A program made the position numbers and the translations under genes. Source: Butyribacter intestini (GTDB lineage: Bacteria; Bacillota; Clostridia; Lachnospirales; Lachnospiraceae). From it: 45,626 bases of DNA. The stretch's first letter is position 1; each line of letters begins with the position of its first letter. Shown here in pieces: positions 16,399-25,976 of this stretch. The DNA lies in contig LLKB01000001.1 of the NCBI GenBank assembly GCA_001414325.1, positions 1,472,386 through 1,518,011 of the forward strand, written 5' to 3'. The notes beneath the pieces were generated by a model. It was given only the letters and a program-made list of their open reading frames with translations. It was not told the DNA's origin and ran no database searches.

Positions 16399-17574
16399 AT
16401 GTCCAGTAGAAAATTCAAAGATTCAATGCCACTTGCCCCGCTTAAAATTGTCGCTCTTGGCAATCAGACGGAACTTGGCGAAAAGATTAACAAAGAGATT
16501 ATCGCTCGAAGACACAAAGCACTTTCCGAAATGCAGAAACCTGATTTTAAGATGACAGGATATGATACGGAAAACTATCTTGTTTCCTATGACTGTCCAA
16601 GATTTGGTACAGGCGAAGCAAAATGTGTCATAAACGAGTCTATGAGAGGTGTAGACCTTTTTATCATTGTTGACACCGTAAATTACGGACAGCAGTACAC
16701 TATGAGAAATGAAACAACTAATATGTCACCTGATGACTTTTTCATGGATCTCAAGCGTGTCATAATGGCATGCAGCGGTCACCCTAGAAGAATAACCGTA
16801 ATAATGCCATATCTCTATGAAGGCAGACAGCATATCCGTTATATAAATGAATCACTTGACTGTGCACAGGCACTTCAGGAACTTGTTTCGATGGGAGTTG
16901 AAACGATAATCACTTTTGATGCACATGATAACCGTGTTCAGAATGCGATACCAAATCACGGATTTGATAATTTCTTCACATCTTTCCAGTTTATCGATAC
17001 AGTTGTAAAAACAAATCCTGATATAAAGATAGACCCTGAACACATGATGGTTATCTCACCTGACCTAGGTGGTATGAAAAGAGCCGTATATTACGCTGGT
17101 GCTCTTGGCATTGAGATGGGATTATTTTATAAACGAATGGATTATTCAAAACTTATTGATGGTGAGCATCCTGTAGTTTCAACACAATTCCTCGGAAATG
17201 ATGTTTCCGGAAAAGACATTATCATTATTGATGATATGATTTCAACAGGGCACACTATTCTTGAAGTCGCAAAGGAATTAAAAAACCGTGGTGCAGGCAA
17301 AATATTTATCTGCGTAACATTCGGTCTGTTTGCAAATGGAACAACAGAACTTGACAACGCATATAAAGACGGCTTATTTGATGCCATCTACACTACAAAT
17401 CTCTGTTATTGCCCGGAGGAGATAAAGAACAAGCCTTATTACCACAGCGTTGATTTGAGCAAATATATAGCAGCGATCATCGACACTCTCAACCATGATA
17501 CAAGTGTCAATGACCTAATTGATGCAACTCAGAGAATACAGGAGCTTATGGAAAAACACTCTATGTCAATCTGA
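16399..17574 (+). CDS. prs: Ribose-phosphate pyrophosphokinase
   Basis: It makes PRPP from ribose-5-phosphate and ATP for purine, pyrimidine, His and Trp synthesis. The 391-residue protein is longer than the usual 315 and belongs to the divergent clostridial form. It keeps the duplicated phosphoribosyltransferase-like fold, the metal-binding region TFDAHDNRVQN and the PRPP loop DIIIIDDMISTGHT. Residues about 1-50 and the DCPRFGTGEAK region are the extra parts. It has its own promoter and AGAGAGG before the ATG. It converges on pgeF with a 14-base overlap of coding ends. Confidence 0.92.
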   Translation: MSSRKFKDSMPLAPLKIVALGNQTELGEKINKEIIARRHKALSEMQKPDFKMTGYDTENYLVSYDCPRFGTGEAKCVINESMRGVDLFIIVDTVNYGQQYTMRNETTNMSPDDFFMDLKRVIMACSGHPRRITVIMPYLYEGRQHIRYINESLDCAQALQELVSMGVETIITFDAHDNRVQNAIPNHGFDNFFTSFQFIDTVVKTNPDIKIDPEHMMVISPDLGGMKRAVYYAGALGIEMGLFYKRMDYSKLIDGEHPVVSTQFLGNDVSGKDIIIIDDMISTGHTILEVAKELKNRGAGKIFICVTFGLFANGTTELDNAYKDGLFDAIYTTNLCYCPEEIKNKPYYHSVDLSKYIAAIIDTLNHDTSVNDLIDATQRIQELMEKHSMSI

Positions 17575-18448
17575 TAAATCCGTTCAGATTTCCGCGTTTT
17601 CCCCTGCTTGCTCTGTGGGAATATAATATATCAGGATTACAGCAGGTACAGATGCCGCTTATATGTATGTTTTTATCAGGTACTCCGGCATCTGAAAGCT
17701 GTACCCTGTTAGCCTCCCACAGATTTAAAAGAAACTTATCTTCTGTCTCAGGTTTTCTCATTACTATATTTTCTGCTATGCCATTCCTGCCAAATTCTTT
17801 TATGAACTCTATTGCCACATCTTCACTGACCTCATAACATTTCCGGCATATTGAAGGACCTATTATACATATTATGTCCTCAGGTCTGCTTCCAAACTGC
17901 TCTGCCATCTTTTTTATGGTCTTTTGTCCTATCCTTGCCACAGTTCCTCTCCATCCCGAATGGGAAGAACCAATAACTTTCCCCACTGTATCAATAAAAA
18001 ACAGTGGTACGCAGTCAGCAAATGATGTTGCAAGCGTAAGACCTTTTTTGTCAGTTACCATACCATCAACACCCTTTAGCTTCTTTTCGATTTTCTCTCC
18101 GGCAGCATATCTCTCATCGACATATTCAATTTTATCTCCATGTACCTGGTCTGAAAGTATAAGCTTTTTATAATCAGTACCCAGTGCCTTACACATTCTG
18201 CGGTAGTTTTCTCTGACATTTTCTTCCTTGTCTCCTCTGTCCCATCCAAAATTAAGACTTGAAAGATAATCTTTATCAGTCACACCCCCAAGTCTTGTCG
18301 AAAACGCAAGCGATACAAAGTCATATCCGTCAAGGCAGCGAAATCTTATCATCGGAACACCCTTGTTCACCTCGCAATAGCACTCTTTACTGCTCATCTC
18401 CCTGCGTTTTATCATATATTCTACCTTTTCCTTATATTTTTCAACCAT
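17561..18448 (-). CDS. pgeF: Peptidoglycan editing factor PgeF (YfiH, DUF152)
   Basis: A 295-residue member of the YfiH/polyphenol oxidase superfamily. In E. coli PgeF removes misincorporated L-Ser from UDP-MurNAc precursors, and relatives act on purine nucleosides. The metal ligands are visible: His in SDQVHGD, Cys in TSFADCVPLFF and His in GSSHSGWRG. The C-terminus has the usual CTCCNPDILYSHRASRG. ATG 18448 is chosen; the upstream GTG at 18454 overlaps the GAGGTG ribosome site. It ends inside the last codons of prs, with no terminator visible between them. Confidence 0.92.
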   Translation of the reverse strand: MVEKYKEKVEYMIKRREMSSKECYCEVNKGVPMIRFRCLDGYDFVSLAFSTRLGGVTDKDYLSSLNFGWDRGDKEENVRENYRRMCKALGTDYKKLILSDQVHGDKIEYVDERYAAGEKIEKKLKGVDGMVTDKKGLTLATSFADCVPLFFIDTVGKVIGSSHSGWRGTVARIGQKTIKKMAEQFGSRPEDIICIIGPSICRKCYEVSEDVAIEFIKEFGRNGIAENIVMRKPETEDKFLLNLWEANRVQLSDAGVPDKNIHISGICTCCNPDILYSHRASRGKRGNLNGFIRLT

Positions 18449-18462
18449 ATTCACACCTCTTT

Positions 18463-18816
18463 TTAATAATATCCGTCAAATGCGTTTTCTATATGATGGA
18501 GCATCGTACCGTTTATGGCAATAACATCAAATCTGCATGACAGTTCATCAGTTTTATATTTCTCTATCATATAATTTTGTGCTGTTTTTACTATATGAAG
18601 CTGCTTTTTCCTATCTACGGCAGACTCGCCAAGTCCAGCCTTTGAACTTTTTCTGTACTTCACTTCGACAAAGACGAGCACATCATCCTTTTTAGCAATA
18701 ATATCTATTTCCCCATATCTGCAAAAATAGTTCTGCCCGACAATACTATACCCGTGTTTTTCAAGATACTCCACGGCTTTTTGTTCGTAGGCAGAACCAA
18801 TCTCTCTTTTATTCAT
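18463..18816 (-). CDS. YraN family protein (UPF0102)
   Basis: A 117-residue protein of the nuclease-like UPF0102 family. Its restriction-endonuclease-like core shows GEIDIIAKKDDVLVFVEVKYR, containing the D-(X)n-E-X-K pattern of PD-(D/E)XK enzymes, after the N-terminal G-x-x-YE-x-x-A helix. A biochemical role is not established for this family. It overlaps the FlhB-like gene by eight bases and follows the usual neighbours rnhB and lepB. Confidence 0.92.
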   Translation of the reverse strand: MNKREIGSAYEQKAVEYLEKHGYSIVGQNYFCRYGEIDIIAKKDDVLVFVEVKYRKSSKAGLGESAVDRKKQLHIVKTAQNYMIEKYKTDELSCRFDVIAINGTMLHHIENAFDGYY

Positions 18817-19156
18817 TTCTGTTATTTTCCTTTTTATCCATTACCTTGCCTTTAATCTTATCCATGGCATCGACAAATACAAGCACCTCCGCCACAACCT
18901 GATAAAGTTCAGGCGGTATATACTCTCCTATCTCAATGTTTTCAAGGCTCTTTGCCAACTTTTCATCCTTATGAACCGGTATATCTTCCTCGTTTGCCTT
19001 GTCGATTATCTTCTCGGCAAGATAACCTTTACCTGATGCGATTACCTTAGGTGCTTTATCGTGAAGTGTGTACTCAAGTGCAACCGCCGATTTATCCGGT
19101 CTTCTTTTTCCGACAACATCACGCCCATAAATCATCTTATTTCTGTTATCTGCCAT
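18809..19156 (-). CDS. Stand-alone FlhB/YscU C-terminal-like protein
   Basis: The 115 residues match only the cytoplasmic C-terminal domain of the flagellar/type III export switch protein FlhB, as in B. subtilis YlqH. Conserved parts are SAVALEYTLHDKAPKVIASG and IPPELYQVVAEVLVFV. The NPTH autocleavage motif and all membrane helices are absent, so it cannot be an export-gate component by itself. Its role is unknown. The gene starts behind GGGGG and is joined by overlap to yraN. Confidence 0.85.
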   Translation of the reverse strand: MADNRNKMIYGRDVVGKRRPDKSAVALEYTLHDKAPKVIASGKGYLAEKIIDKANEEDIPVHKDEKLAKSLENIEIGEYIPPELYQVVAEVLVFVDAMDKIKGKVMDKKENNRNE

Positions 19157-19287
19157 ACAATATCCCCCTTATATTAAAATACACTCTCGTTATCTTTACA
19201 AAACAAATACTTTCGGCTTGATTTACGATAATACATTCAAGGTTCGCATTAATATTGCCTTATTCCATTCAAGGTTATCACCTATAC

Positions 19288-20052
19288 TCAATCTACAAAA
19301 TTTTTGATAAATGTCTGACGATGAATAGGCGACGCACCATATTTTTTAATTGCTTCAATATGGGATTTTGAACCATATCCCTTGTGACTTGCAAAACCGT
19401 ATTCGGGATATAACTTATCCATCTCAACCATAAATCTGTCCCTAGTCACCTTTGCAAGAATACTTGCTGCAGCTATGGAAACACTTTTTGCATCACCTTT
19501 GACAATTCCTACCTGCTTTATATCTACATCCGGAATATGAACCGCATCGACCAAAAGCAAATCAGGATTTTGTTTTTCAGACATCCGACCTATCGCTTCA
19601 CGCATTGCCTCATATGTCGCCTGTAAGATGTTTATATCATCTATACGCCCCTGTGATACTATTCCTATTCCATAAGCTATAGCTTTCTGTTTTATCTCAT
19701 CAAAGAGTTCATCTCGTCTCTTTGCACTCAACTGTTTTGAATCGTTCAGATATAATATCTCACAATCTTTTGGCAATATTACACTTGCAGCAACTACAGG
19801 CCCCGCAAGTGGTCCTCTGCCCGCTTCGTCAATTCCCGCAATATACTCATATTCACTGTATTTATCTTCAAATTCATGCATCTTTTTAAGACGCTCAAAT
19901 TCTTCAGCCATAGCAGCCTTCTGCTTTTCGTATTTCTCTACCAGCTTCAATACGCCTTTTCTTGTATCTTTCTTACACAATTCAAGAAGGCTTTCTCTTG
20001 TATCTTTATCGGCATTTTCCAGCTCTGCTTTTATCTCACTTATAGACTTCAA
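19288..20052 (-). CDS. rnhB: Ribonuclease HII
   Basis: It cuts RNA in RNA-DNA hybrids and removes single ribonucleotides from DNA. The 254-residue protein has an N-terminal helical extension (about 1-65), common in Firmicutes, before the catalytic domain. Motifs are AGIDEAGRGPLAGPV (Asp, Glu), LLVDAVHIPD (Asp) and the C-terminal SHKGYGSKSHIEAI. The start appears to be TTG at 20052, overlapping the lepB stop by four bases, with GGAGG inside the lepB end six bases upstream. This suggests coupled translation. Confidence 0.95.
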   Translation of the reverse strand: MKSISEIKAELENADKDTRESLLELCKKDTRKGVLKLVEKYEKQKAAMAEEFERLKKMHEFEDKYSEYEYIAGIDEAGRGPLAGPVVAASVILPKDCEILYLNDSKQLSAKRRDELFDEIKQKAIAYGIGIVSQGRIDDINILQATYEAMREAIGRMSEKQNPDLLLVDAVHIPDVDIKQVGIVKGDAKSVSIAAASILAKVTRDRFMVEMDKLYPEYGFASHKGYGSKSHIEAIKKYGASPIHRQTFIKNFVD

Positions 20053-20840
20053 TTCAATCCTCCAAATTCTCCAAACGGCAATATTCTAAATACGGCTTTT
20101 CCAACAATATCTTTTCTTTTAACCAGACCAACAATTTCATTTCTGCTGTCTGTACTCATGTTCCTGTTATCACCTAATACAAAATATTCGTCTTGTGCAA
20201 GTGTCTGTGGAACAGAGGCGAGTCCTGCATCCTTGATGCTTTCCTTTCCATACTTATCACTTTTTAAAGGAGTTCCATTTATATACACTCTTCCATCATC
20301 AATGCTTACTGTTTCTCCCGGAAGTGCTATTATCCTCTTTATAAAATAATCTTGTTTTCCTTTTTCCTCTTTGACTGGAAAAACTACTATGTCATATCGC
20401 TTCGGTGAACCTATAGCATATGAAAATTTGTCAATTATAAGCGAATCATCATTTTCAAGTGTTGGCAGCATTGATGTACCTTCAACTGTGCTCTGAAATG
20501 CAACATTATCTATAAAAAGATGTGCCGCACCAAAGGCTATAAAGACACATAATGCTAAGAGTACCACATTACTAAAAAGCCTTTTTGGAATCGATATATA
20601 TTCATCAGCTTTTTTTCTGTATATTGCCGCAATATCAGAATATGTAATATCTTCATCACTCACAGCAATACTGCTAAACCTGTCCTTTTCAGTATCTTTA
20701 CGACTTATTATATCCTCTGCGATTTGTTCCCAGTTCTGCTTTTCAGACTCAGAATACTGTCTCTGATAATCCGCATCGGTTCTATATATTTTTCTGTCAC
20801 AGAATCTTAAACTGTCTTCAATCTGTTCATAATCATACAT
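20049..20840 (-). CDS. lepB: Signal peptidase I with extended cytoplasmic N-terminus
   Basis: It cleaves signal peptides from exported proteins at the outer face of the membrane. Single membrane anchor at about residues 92-112; catalytic Ser123 (GTSMLPTL) and Lys168 (YFIKRIIALPGE), then LGDNRNMSTDSR. The 263 residues exceed the typical 170-190 of Gram-positive enzymes because of an unusual polar, acidic N-terminal extension of about 90 residues of unknown purpose. It lies between rbgA and rnhB. Confidence 0.94.
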   Translation of the reverse strand: MYDYEQIEDSLRFCDRKIYRTDADYQRQYSESEKQNWEQIAEDIISRKDTEKDRFSSIAVSDEDITYSDIAAIYRKKADEYISIPKRLFSNVVLLALCVFIAFGAAHLFIDNVAFQSTVEGTSMLPTLENDDSLIIDKFSYAIGSPKRYDIVVFPVKEEKGKQDYFIKRIIALPGETVSIDDGRVYINGTPLKSDKYGKESIKDAGLASVPQTLAQDEYFVLGDNRNMSTDSRNEIVGLVKRKDIVGKAVFRILPFGEFGGLN

Positions 20841-20927
20841 CCCGACTTACTCCTAATCATATAATAATTAGTTTCGCAATCCCCGGATGCAGCGTACAGC
20901 AAACAACTTTCAGACTGCTTTGCCATA

Positions 20928-21770
20928 CTAACCGGGAATTTCAAGACTTATCTTTCCAATCCTGCCATTTCTAAAATCATCTACAAGACATTTTGCTGCT
21001 TTATCAAGGTCATACTCTGCACCACTCTTTATGCATCCTCTTTTTATTGCTATCCTCTCTAACAGTTCATTATTTGAGTCTGAATTTTCTATCTCATAAA
21101 AATCTGCTACTGCATCAGGATAATTCTTTATAAGATAATCAAGCAGCAAAAGGCTCAACTCATAGATATTATAAAGTTCATCTTTGATAGAACCTATAAA
21201 TGCAAGATTTAATCCTACCTGCTGATCTTCAAATTTAGGCCAGAGAATACCAGGTGTATCAAGTAGTTCTACATTTTTATTAAGTCTTATCCACTGTTTA
21301 CCTTTTGTAACACCCGGCTTGTTTCCTGTCTTTGCACATGCTTTTCCGGCAAAGCTATTTATAAAAGTAGATTTGCCGACATTTGGAATACCTACTATCA
21401 TCGCTCTTATAGGACGGTTCAATATTCCTCTTTTTCTGTCACGCTCAATCTTTTCTTTACAAGCTTTCTGTATAACATCATTTACAGCTTTTACGCCTCT
21501 GCCATTCTTTGAATTGACCGTTGCGACAAAATAGCCTTTTTCTTCATAATATTTTGTCCATTTGTCAGATACCGCTTTGTCGGCAAGATCATATTTATTC
21601 ATGAGGAGTATTCTCGACTTCCCATTTGCAAGTGTATCTATATCAGGATTTTTGCTGCTGAAAGGCACTCTCGAATCAACCAGCTCTATAATAACATCTA
21701 TCAGCTTGATATCTTCCTGCATTGCTCTCTTAGCTTTCGTCATATGTCCGGGATACCATTGAAACTGCAT
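20928..21770 (-). CDS. rbgA: Ribosome biogenesis GTPase RbgA (YlqF)
   Basis: A circularly permuted GTPase required for late 50S assembly. The order of G motifs is G4 (LMNKYDLAD, about residue 57), then G1 (GIPNVGKST), then G3 (DTPGILWP), as expected for this family. The N-terminal WYPGHMTKAKR and the C-terminal RNA-binding helical domain are present. 280 residues is normal. It leads the run rbgA-lepB-rnhB, as in many Firmicutes. Confidence 0.95.
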   Translation of the reverse strand: MQFQWYPGHMTKAKRAMQEDIKLIDVIIELVDSRVPFSSKNPDIDTLANGKSRILLMNKYDLADKAVSDKWTKYYEEKGYFVATVNSKNGRGVKAVNDVIQKACKEKIERDRKRGILNRPIRAMIVGIPNVGKSTFINSFAGKACAKTGNKPGVTKGKQWIRLNKNVELLDTPGILWPKFEDQQVGLNLAFIGSIKDELYNIYELSLLLLDYLIKNYPDAVADFYEIENSDSNNELLERIAIKRGCIKSGAEYDLDKAAKCLVDDFRNGRIGKISLEIPG

Positions 21771-21863
21771 AAAATTATTCCTCCAAATCAGTATTAGTTA
21801 TGTTCTTAATATTTTTCAATCTCCCTCACTCTCTGTTCGGTCAATTATCATTATTTTTATAGT

Positions 21864-23090
21864 TTAATTTATAACTCGTCCTATCTTTATAGGTTTTCTG
21901 TAATAAGCATTTGATATTTTTATTCCATCCCTGTGATTGCTCGCATGGATTATCTGTCCGTTTCCGATATACATAGCGACATGGCTTATATATCCGTTAT
22001 TTCCATAAAAGAACAAATCCCCGACTTTTACATCTGATGCCTTGACCGTTTTGGTAAATGCTGCCTGCGATCTTGATACTCTCGGTATCTTATAGCCGAA
22101 ATGCTCATATATCCTCATGGTAAAACCTGAGCAGTCTGTTCCGTTTGTGAGGCTTGTACCTCCCCAGACATATTTGTTTCCGAGAAACTTCATCGCATAA
22201 GCTACAAGCTTTGAATATATCGAACCCTTACCGGAGCTTCCATTATTCTGTCCTGATGATGTATCTGAACTGCTATAGGTAACAGCCTTTGATAAATCAT
22301 AGTTAAACTCCAGAAAATCCTTGTTTATAAATACATCCTGTTCATCTATCGAAAGCATTATCCAGTTATTCAAATCCTGATACATCGCTTTCTTATTAAC
22401 ACTTTTAAGCTGTTTTTTTCCAAATGTCTTATTAAGATTTTTCTTTATATATTTTTGAAGCCATTCCTTTTTAATATCGGAATTGCCAACTGTATATTCT
22501 TCCTCCTGTGACAATGTATCACATATTTTTGAATCTATTGAAGGGAGCGTCCTCACATTTAAAGTCTTGGTATTGACTATGGCTCTTAATCTTGCCACGC
22601 TCTTTGCCCTCGACTTTGCTTTATCACCCGTCAAAAGATATTTAGACAAAACATATCCATTAACTTTCCCTGAAACAATATGTGACCATTTACCTTTTGT
22701 CCCTTTTATATCACATCCATTGTCTTTCGTCATCTTTCCGACAACAGCCGAACTCTCTGACGCTTCCCTATGGACATTTAACGCCCCTGACACATTTGCA
22801 ACACCAAGATTTTCATACTTAAATCCCGCATTTGCCAGTGTATCGTATATGTTTGATTTCTTTTTAACTTTCTTCCTGTTATTCTTTTTTGCCTTAACCT
22901 GTTCTTTTCTATCATCTGTCTTCTTTTTAACAGAAGCAGAATAAAATCTGTCAAGATACACGGTCATTCCTGCAAGAGATGTTTCTCCTGTTATGGCAGC
23001 CGACTCACAGGCATCCGTCTTAAAAGAAAAAGCCATACAAAGACTTAAAAACAGAAAAGCAAAACATTTTATCGTATTTTTTCTAAACAA
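21864..23090 (-). CDS. Secreted SH3-domain NlpC/P60 peptidoglycan hydrolase
   Basis: A 408-residue exported protein: signal peptide (about 1-28), Lys-rich linker, two SH3b-like wall-binding segments (about 95-155 and 165-270), and a C-terminal NlpC/P60 endopeptidase domain (about 290-408). The catalytic Cys is in NGTDCSGFTMRIYEHFG, with histidines in YISHVAMYIG and ASNHRDGIK. It should cut gamma-D-Glu-diamino acid links in stem peptides. The start is TTG after GAGGG. The second SH3 segment has an insertion of about 35 lysine-rich residues. Confidence 0.88.
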   Translation of the reverse strand: MFRKNTIKCFAFLFLSLCMAFSFKTDACESAAITGETSLAGMTVYLDRFYSASVKKKTDDRKEQVKAKKNNRKKVKKKSNIYDTLANAGFKYENLGVANVSGALNVHREASESSAVVGKMTKDNGCDIKGTKGKWSHIVSGKVNGYVLSKYLLTGDKAKSRAKSVARLRAIVNTKTLNVRTLPSIDSKICDTLSQEEEYTVGNSDIKKEWLQKYIKKNLNKTFGKKQLKSVNKKAMYQDLNNWIMLSIDEQDVFINKDFLEFNYDLSKAVTYSSSDTSSGQNNGSSGKGSIYSKLVAYAMKFLGNKYVWGGTSLTNGTDCSGFTMRIYEHFGYKIPRVSRSQAAFTKTVKASDVKVGDLFFYGNNGYISHVAMYIGNGQIIHASNHRDGIKISNAYYRKPIKIGRVIN

Positions 23091-23168
23091 TATTTATCCC
23101 TCACCGCAACTATTATTACCGTCCGTCTACGCTTTATATTATCATTTAAAGCCCACTAATATAATGTT

Positions 23169-23197
23169 ATTGTACTACTAACCGTATATCATTTCAA
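23169..23197 (-). promoter_or_regulatory. Promoter of the NlpC/P60 gene
   Basis: Minus-strand TTGAAA (23192-23197), 17 bases, TACAAT (23169-23174), with the start codon about 75 bases below. Confidence 0.65.
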
Positions 23198-23235
23198 CAT
23201 TTTTATCAGTCAGTTTAATGCCACATATACTATGT

Positions 23236-24555
23236 TTAATAACCTTTTCCAAAATATTCATAGACTTCATGCAGAAATGACAGTGAGCCAAATACAACTA
23301 TCCTGCCCGTAACACCATCTCTGGAAATGCTTGACAATGCCTCTCTTACATTATGCTTTGCCTCAATATGCTTAATCTTATTGTCTGATATTTTAGCGGC
23401 ACATTCCGCCAGTTGTTCCGACTCAAGTCCTCTCGGTGCCGGAGCATTTATCGTATATACTCTTTTTGCACGGGGAAGTGTAGTCCTTAATATCTGCTCA
23501 TAGTCCTTATCTTTAAATACACCTATTATATAAATAAATTTTTCACCTGGGAAATATGCACTCAATGAATATTTTAGCAGCCTTGCCGCATCAGGATTGT
23601 GTGCACCGTCAACGATAACATAGGGATCATGCGATACAACTTCAAATCTTCCCGGCCATCTGCACATCTTAAATGCTTCTTTTACAGACTGTTTGTTTAT
23701 AAGTCTGAAACCTGAGCCATATAATACTTTTGCCGCTTCAAGTGCCAATCCGGCATTGTCAAGTTGGAAAATTCCCGCCTGACTTAGTGTGAACTTTTCA
23801 TTTTCGTATATGAACGAAGTCTTGTCTACCGAAAATTCATATGGTCTTATATCGTCTCTTGAAAATATATTCAGATTTGCATCATGTCTCCTGCAAGTAT
23901 ATTTTAACTCCTCAAGACATTCAGACTCAGGTTCTATTGCAACAACAGGCACTCTGTTTTTAATAATTCCATATTTTTCTTTTGCTATCGCAAGGAGCGT
24001 GTCCCCAAGATAATCCATATGATCCATAGAAATAGATGTTATCACAGATAAAACCGGTTTTTCTACTATATTTGTCGCATCAAGTCTTCCTCCCATTCCG
24101 GTTTCAACTATCGCAACATCAACTTTCCAGTCCGCAAAGACTTTGTATGCCATAACAGTTTCTATTTCAAATGCCGTGGGAGCCTTTTTTCCCTCTTTTC
24201 TTATCTCGTCCGTCTTTTCAATAAGATATGTGAGATTATCCGCAACTTCCTGTTCTGATATATATTCTTTCTGTAAACCATATATATTTCCGGTAATCTT
24301 TTGTATTTTTTCTCTATAGTCAAATAATGCAGGGGAAACATATCTTCCGACGGTGTATCCCGACATGGCTAAAATTCCGGCAATGAAATTTCCAACAGAG
24401 CCTTTACCGTTTGTCCCTGCAATATGTATTATTCTTGATTTATTTTCAGGATTTCCAACTTTATCCGCTAAATATTTTATCTGTTTAAGCGAAAGGTCAC
24501 TGCCAACCTCTGTCTGCAGCTTTTCTATATAATCCGTGGCTTCACGATAATTCAT
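23236..24555 (-). CDS. folC: Bifunctional folylpolyglutamate/dihydrofolate synthase
   Basis: It ligates glutamate to dihydropteroate and folates. The 439-residue Mur-ligase-like protein shows the P-loop HIAGTNGKGSVGNF, SISMDHMDYLGDT, VETGMGGRLDATN and VVDGAHNPDAARL. ATG 24555 is preferred to the upstream start at 24609, because GAGG lies five bases away and the family start (NYREATDYI) fits. No other folate genes are nearby. A nested inverted repeat lies immediately upstream (24583-24681). Confidence 0.94.
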   Translation of the reverse strand: MNYREATDYIEKLQTEVGSDLSLKQIKYLADKVGNPENKSRIIHIAGTNGKGSVGNFIAGILAMSGYTVGRYVSPALFDYREKIQKITGNIYGLQKEYISEQEVADNLTYLIEKTDEIRKEGKKAPTAFEIETVMAYKVFADWKVDVAIVETGMGGRLDATNIVEKPVLSVITSISMDHMDYLGDTLLAIAKEKYGIIKNRVPVVAIEPESECLEELKYTCRRHDANLNIFSRDDIRPYEFSVDKTSFIYENEKFTLSQAGIFQLDNAGLALEAAKVLYGSGFRLINKQSVKEAFKMCRWPGRFEVVSHDPYVIVDGAHNPDAARLLKYSLSAYFPGEKFIYIIGVFKDKDYEQILRTTLPRAKRVYTINAPAPRGLESEQLAECAAKISDNKIKHIEAKHNVREALSSISRDGVTGRIVVFGSLSFLHEVYEYFGKGY

Positions 24556-24582
24556 TTTTACCTCATTTCCAAAATAAGAAAC

Positions 24583-24681
24583 AAAACTGTATCGGAAACT
24601 ATGTACCAACAGATATTTGTTATTATTTCAAACAAAACCTGCATTTGTCTGCCGGTACAATTCATGCTCCAATACAGTTTT
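24583..24681. repeat. Nested inverted repeat upstream of folC
   Basis: Outer arms AAAACTGTAT (24583-24592) and ATACAGTTTT (24672-24681) match perfectly. Inner arms TGTACC (24602-24607) and GGTACA (24654-24659) also match. It lies in the folC leader and could be an operator, a leader RNA or a decayed small mobile element. Confidence 0.5.
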
Positions 24682-24812
24682 GAAACCTTTTTATGTTACT
24701 GTTCACACCTTTAGTACGACCGGTAACTTTTATTATATAGCCTTCTCCTTTTATCTTTATCCTGTCAGATAACCGAATAAAAATATCTAATAATGATAGT
24801 ATTTTTTAGTGC

Positions 24813-25976
24813 TTATTTGATAATTCTTACTTTTAATACACCATCAACTGCTGAAAGTTTATCAGCTACATCTGCTGATGACTCAGAGTCTATGTCAAAT
24901 ATACAATATGCATAATTTCCACGACTCTTATTTGTCATATGAGCTATATTGATGTTTGCTTCAGAGAATACATTTGTAATACGGTTAAGCATTGCAGGTA
25001 CATTTTTATGGCAGACTGTAATTCTTCCCTTTGTATCACACACTCCGGCATCACAGTTTGGATAATTTACGGAATTTACGATATTTCCGTTTTCCATGTA
25101 ATTTCTTATCTCATCTACAGCCATAACTGCACAGTTATCCTCTGACTCTGCTGTTGAAGCTCCAAGATGTGGTGTTGCGATTACATTTGGCATCTTCATA
25201 ACTGCCGGATTCGGAAAATCAGTTACATATTTTGCAACTTTTCCTGACTCAAGAGCAGCCTTCATATCATCGTCATTTACAAGAGTATCTCTTGCCATGT
25301 TTAAGATAACAACGCCGTCTTTCATCTTATCAAAAGCTTCCTTATTTAACATTCCCTTTGTATCTTCAAGAAGCGGTACATGAATGGTGATATAATCACA
25401 ATTCTTATAGATTTCTTCATAAGATTTAACTATCTTTACATCTCTTGAAAGAGAGAGTGCGTTGTTTACTGAAAGAAATGGATCAACTCCATAGACATCC
25501 ATCTTCATACGGTTTGCAACATTGGCAACGAGAACACCAATAGCACCAAGACCGATAACACCGATCTTTTTGCCCATGAGCTCTGTTCCTGCAAACTGCT
25601 TTTTAGCTTTCTCCATATCTTTGCTGATGTTTTCATTGTCAGCATTTTCTTTTGCCCATTCGATACCTCCTACAACATCACGCGCTGCAAGAAGCATACC
25701 TGTAACAAAAAGCTCTTTGACACCATTTGCATTTGCTCCAGGAGTATTGAAAACAACAATACCCTTATCTGCACATTTATCAAGTGGGATGTTGTTTACA
25801 CCTGCACCTGCTCTTGCTACTGCACAGAGATTGTCAGAAAGCTCCATATCATGCATCGCTGCACTTCTTACTAAGACTGCGTCTGCTTCTGCAAAATCGT
25901 CTGTCTTTGTATATTCGTCAGTAAGATTGTTTAAGCCTACATCTGCGATAGGATTAAGACAAGTATATTTAAACAT
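24813..25976 (-). CDS. serA: D-3-phosphoglycerate dehydrogenase
   Basis: First step of serine synthesis: 3-phosphoglycerate to 3-phosphohydroxypyruvate with NAD. The 387-residue protein has the ARAGAGVNNIP substrate loop, the Rossmann motif GLGAIGVLVANVA, and the catalytic His in TPHLGASTAESE. A C-terminal ACT domain (about 315-387, KNVPAMLNRITNVFSEANIN) may bind serine for feedback control. Its start overlaps the serC stop by one base (TAATG), so it is co-translated with the next enzyme of the pathway. Confidence 0.96.
   Translation of the reverse strand: MFKYTCLNPIADVGLNNLTDEYTKTDDFAEADAVLVRSAAMHDMELSDNLCAVARAGAGVNNIPLDKCADKGIVVFNTPGANANGVKELFVTGMLLAARDVVGGIEWAKENADNENISKDMEKAKKQFAGTELMGKKIGVIGLGAIGVLVANVANRMKMDVYGVDPFLSVNNALSLSRDVKIVKSYEEIYKNCDYITIHVPLLEDTKGMLNKEAFDKMKDGVVILNMARDTLVNDDDMKAALESGKVAKYVTDFPNPAVMKMPNVIATPHLGASTAESEDNCAVMAVDEIRNYMENGNIVNSVNYPNCDAGVCDTKGRITVCHKNVPAMLNRITNVFSEANINIAHMTNKSRGNYAYCIFDIDSESSADVADKLSAVDGVLKVRIIK

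Noticed and set aside
19227-19277. Direct repeat CATTCAAGGTT, twice between the FlhB-like gene and rnhB
   Set aside because: Only 11 bases in two copies, with no further structure; chance in AT-rich intergenic DNA is likely.
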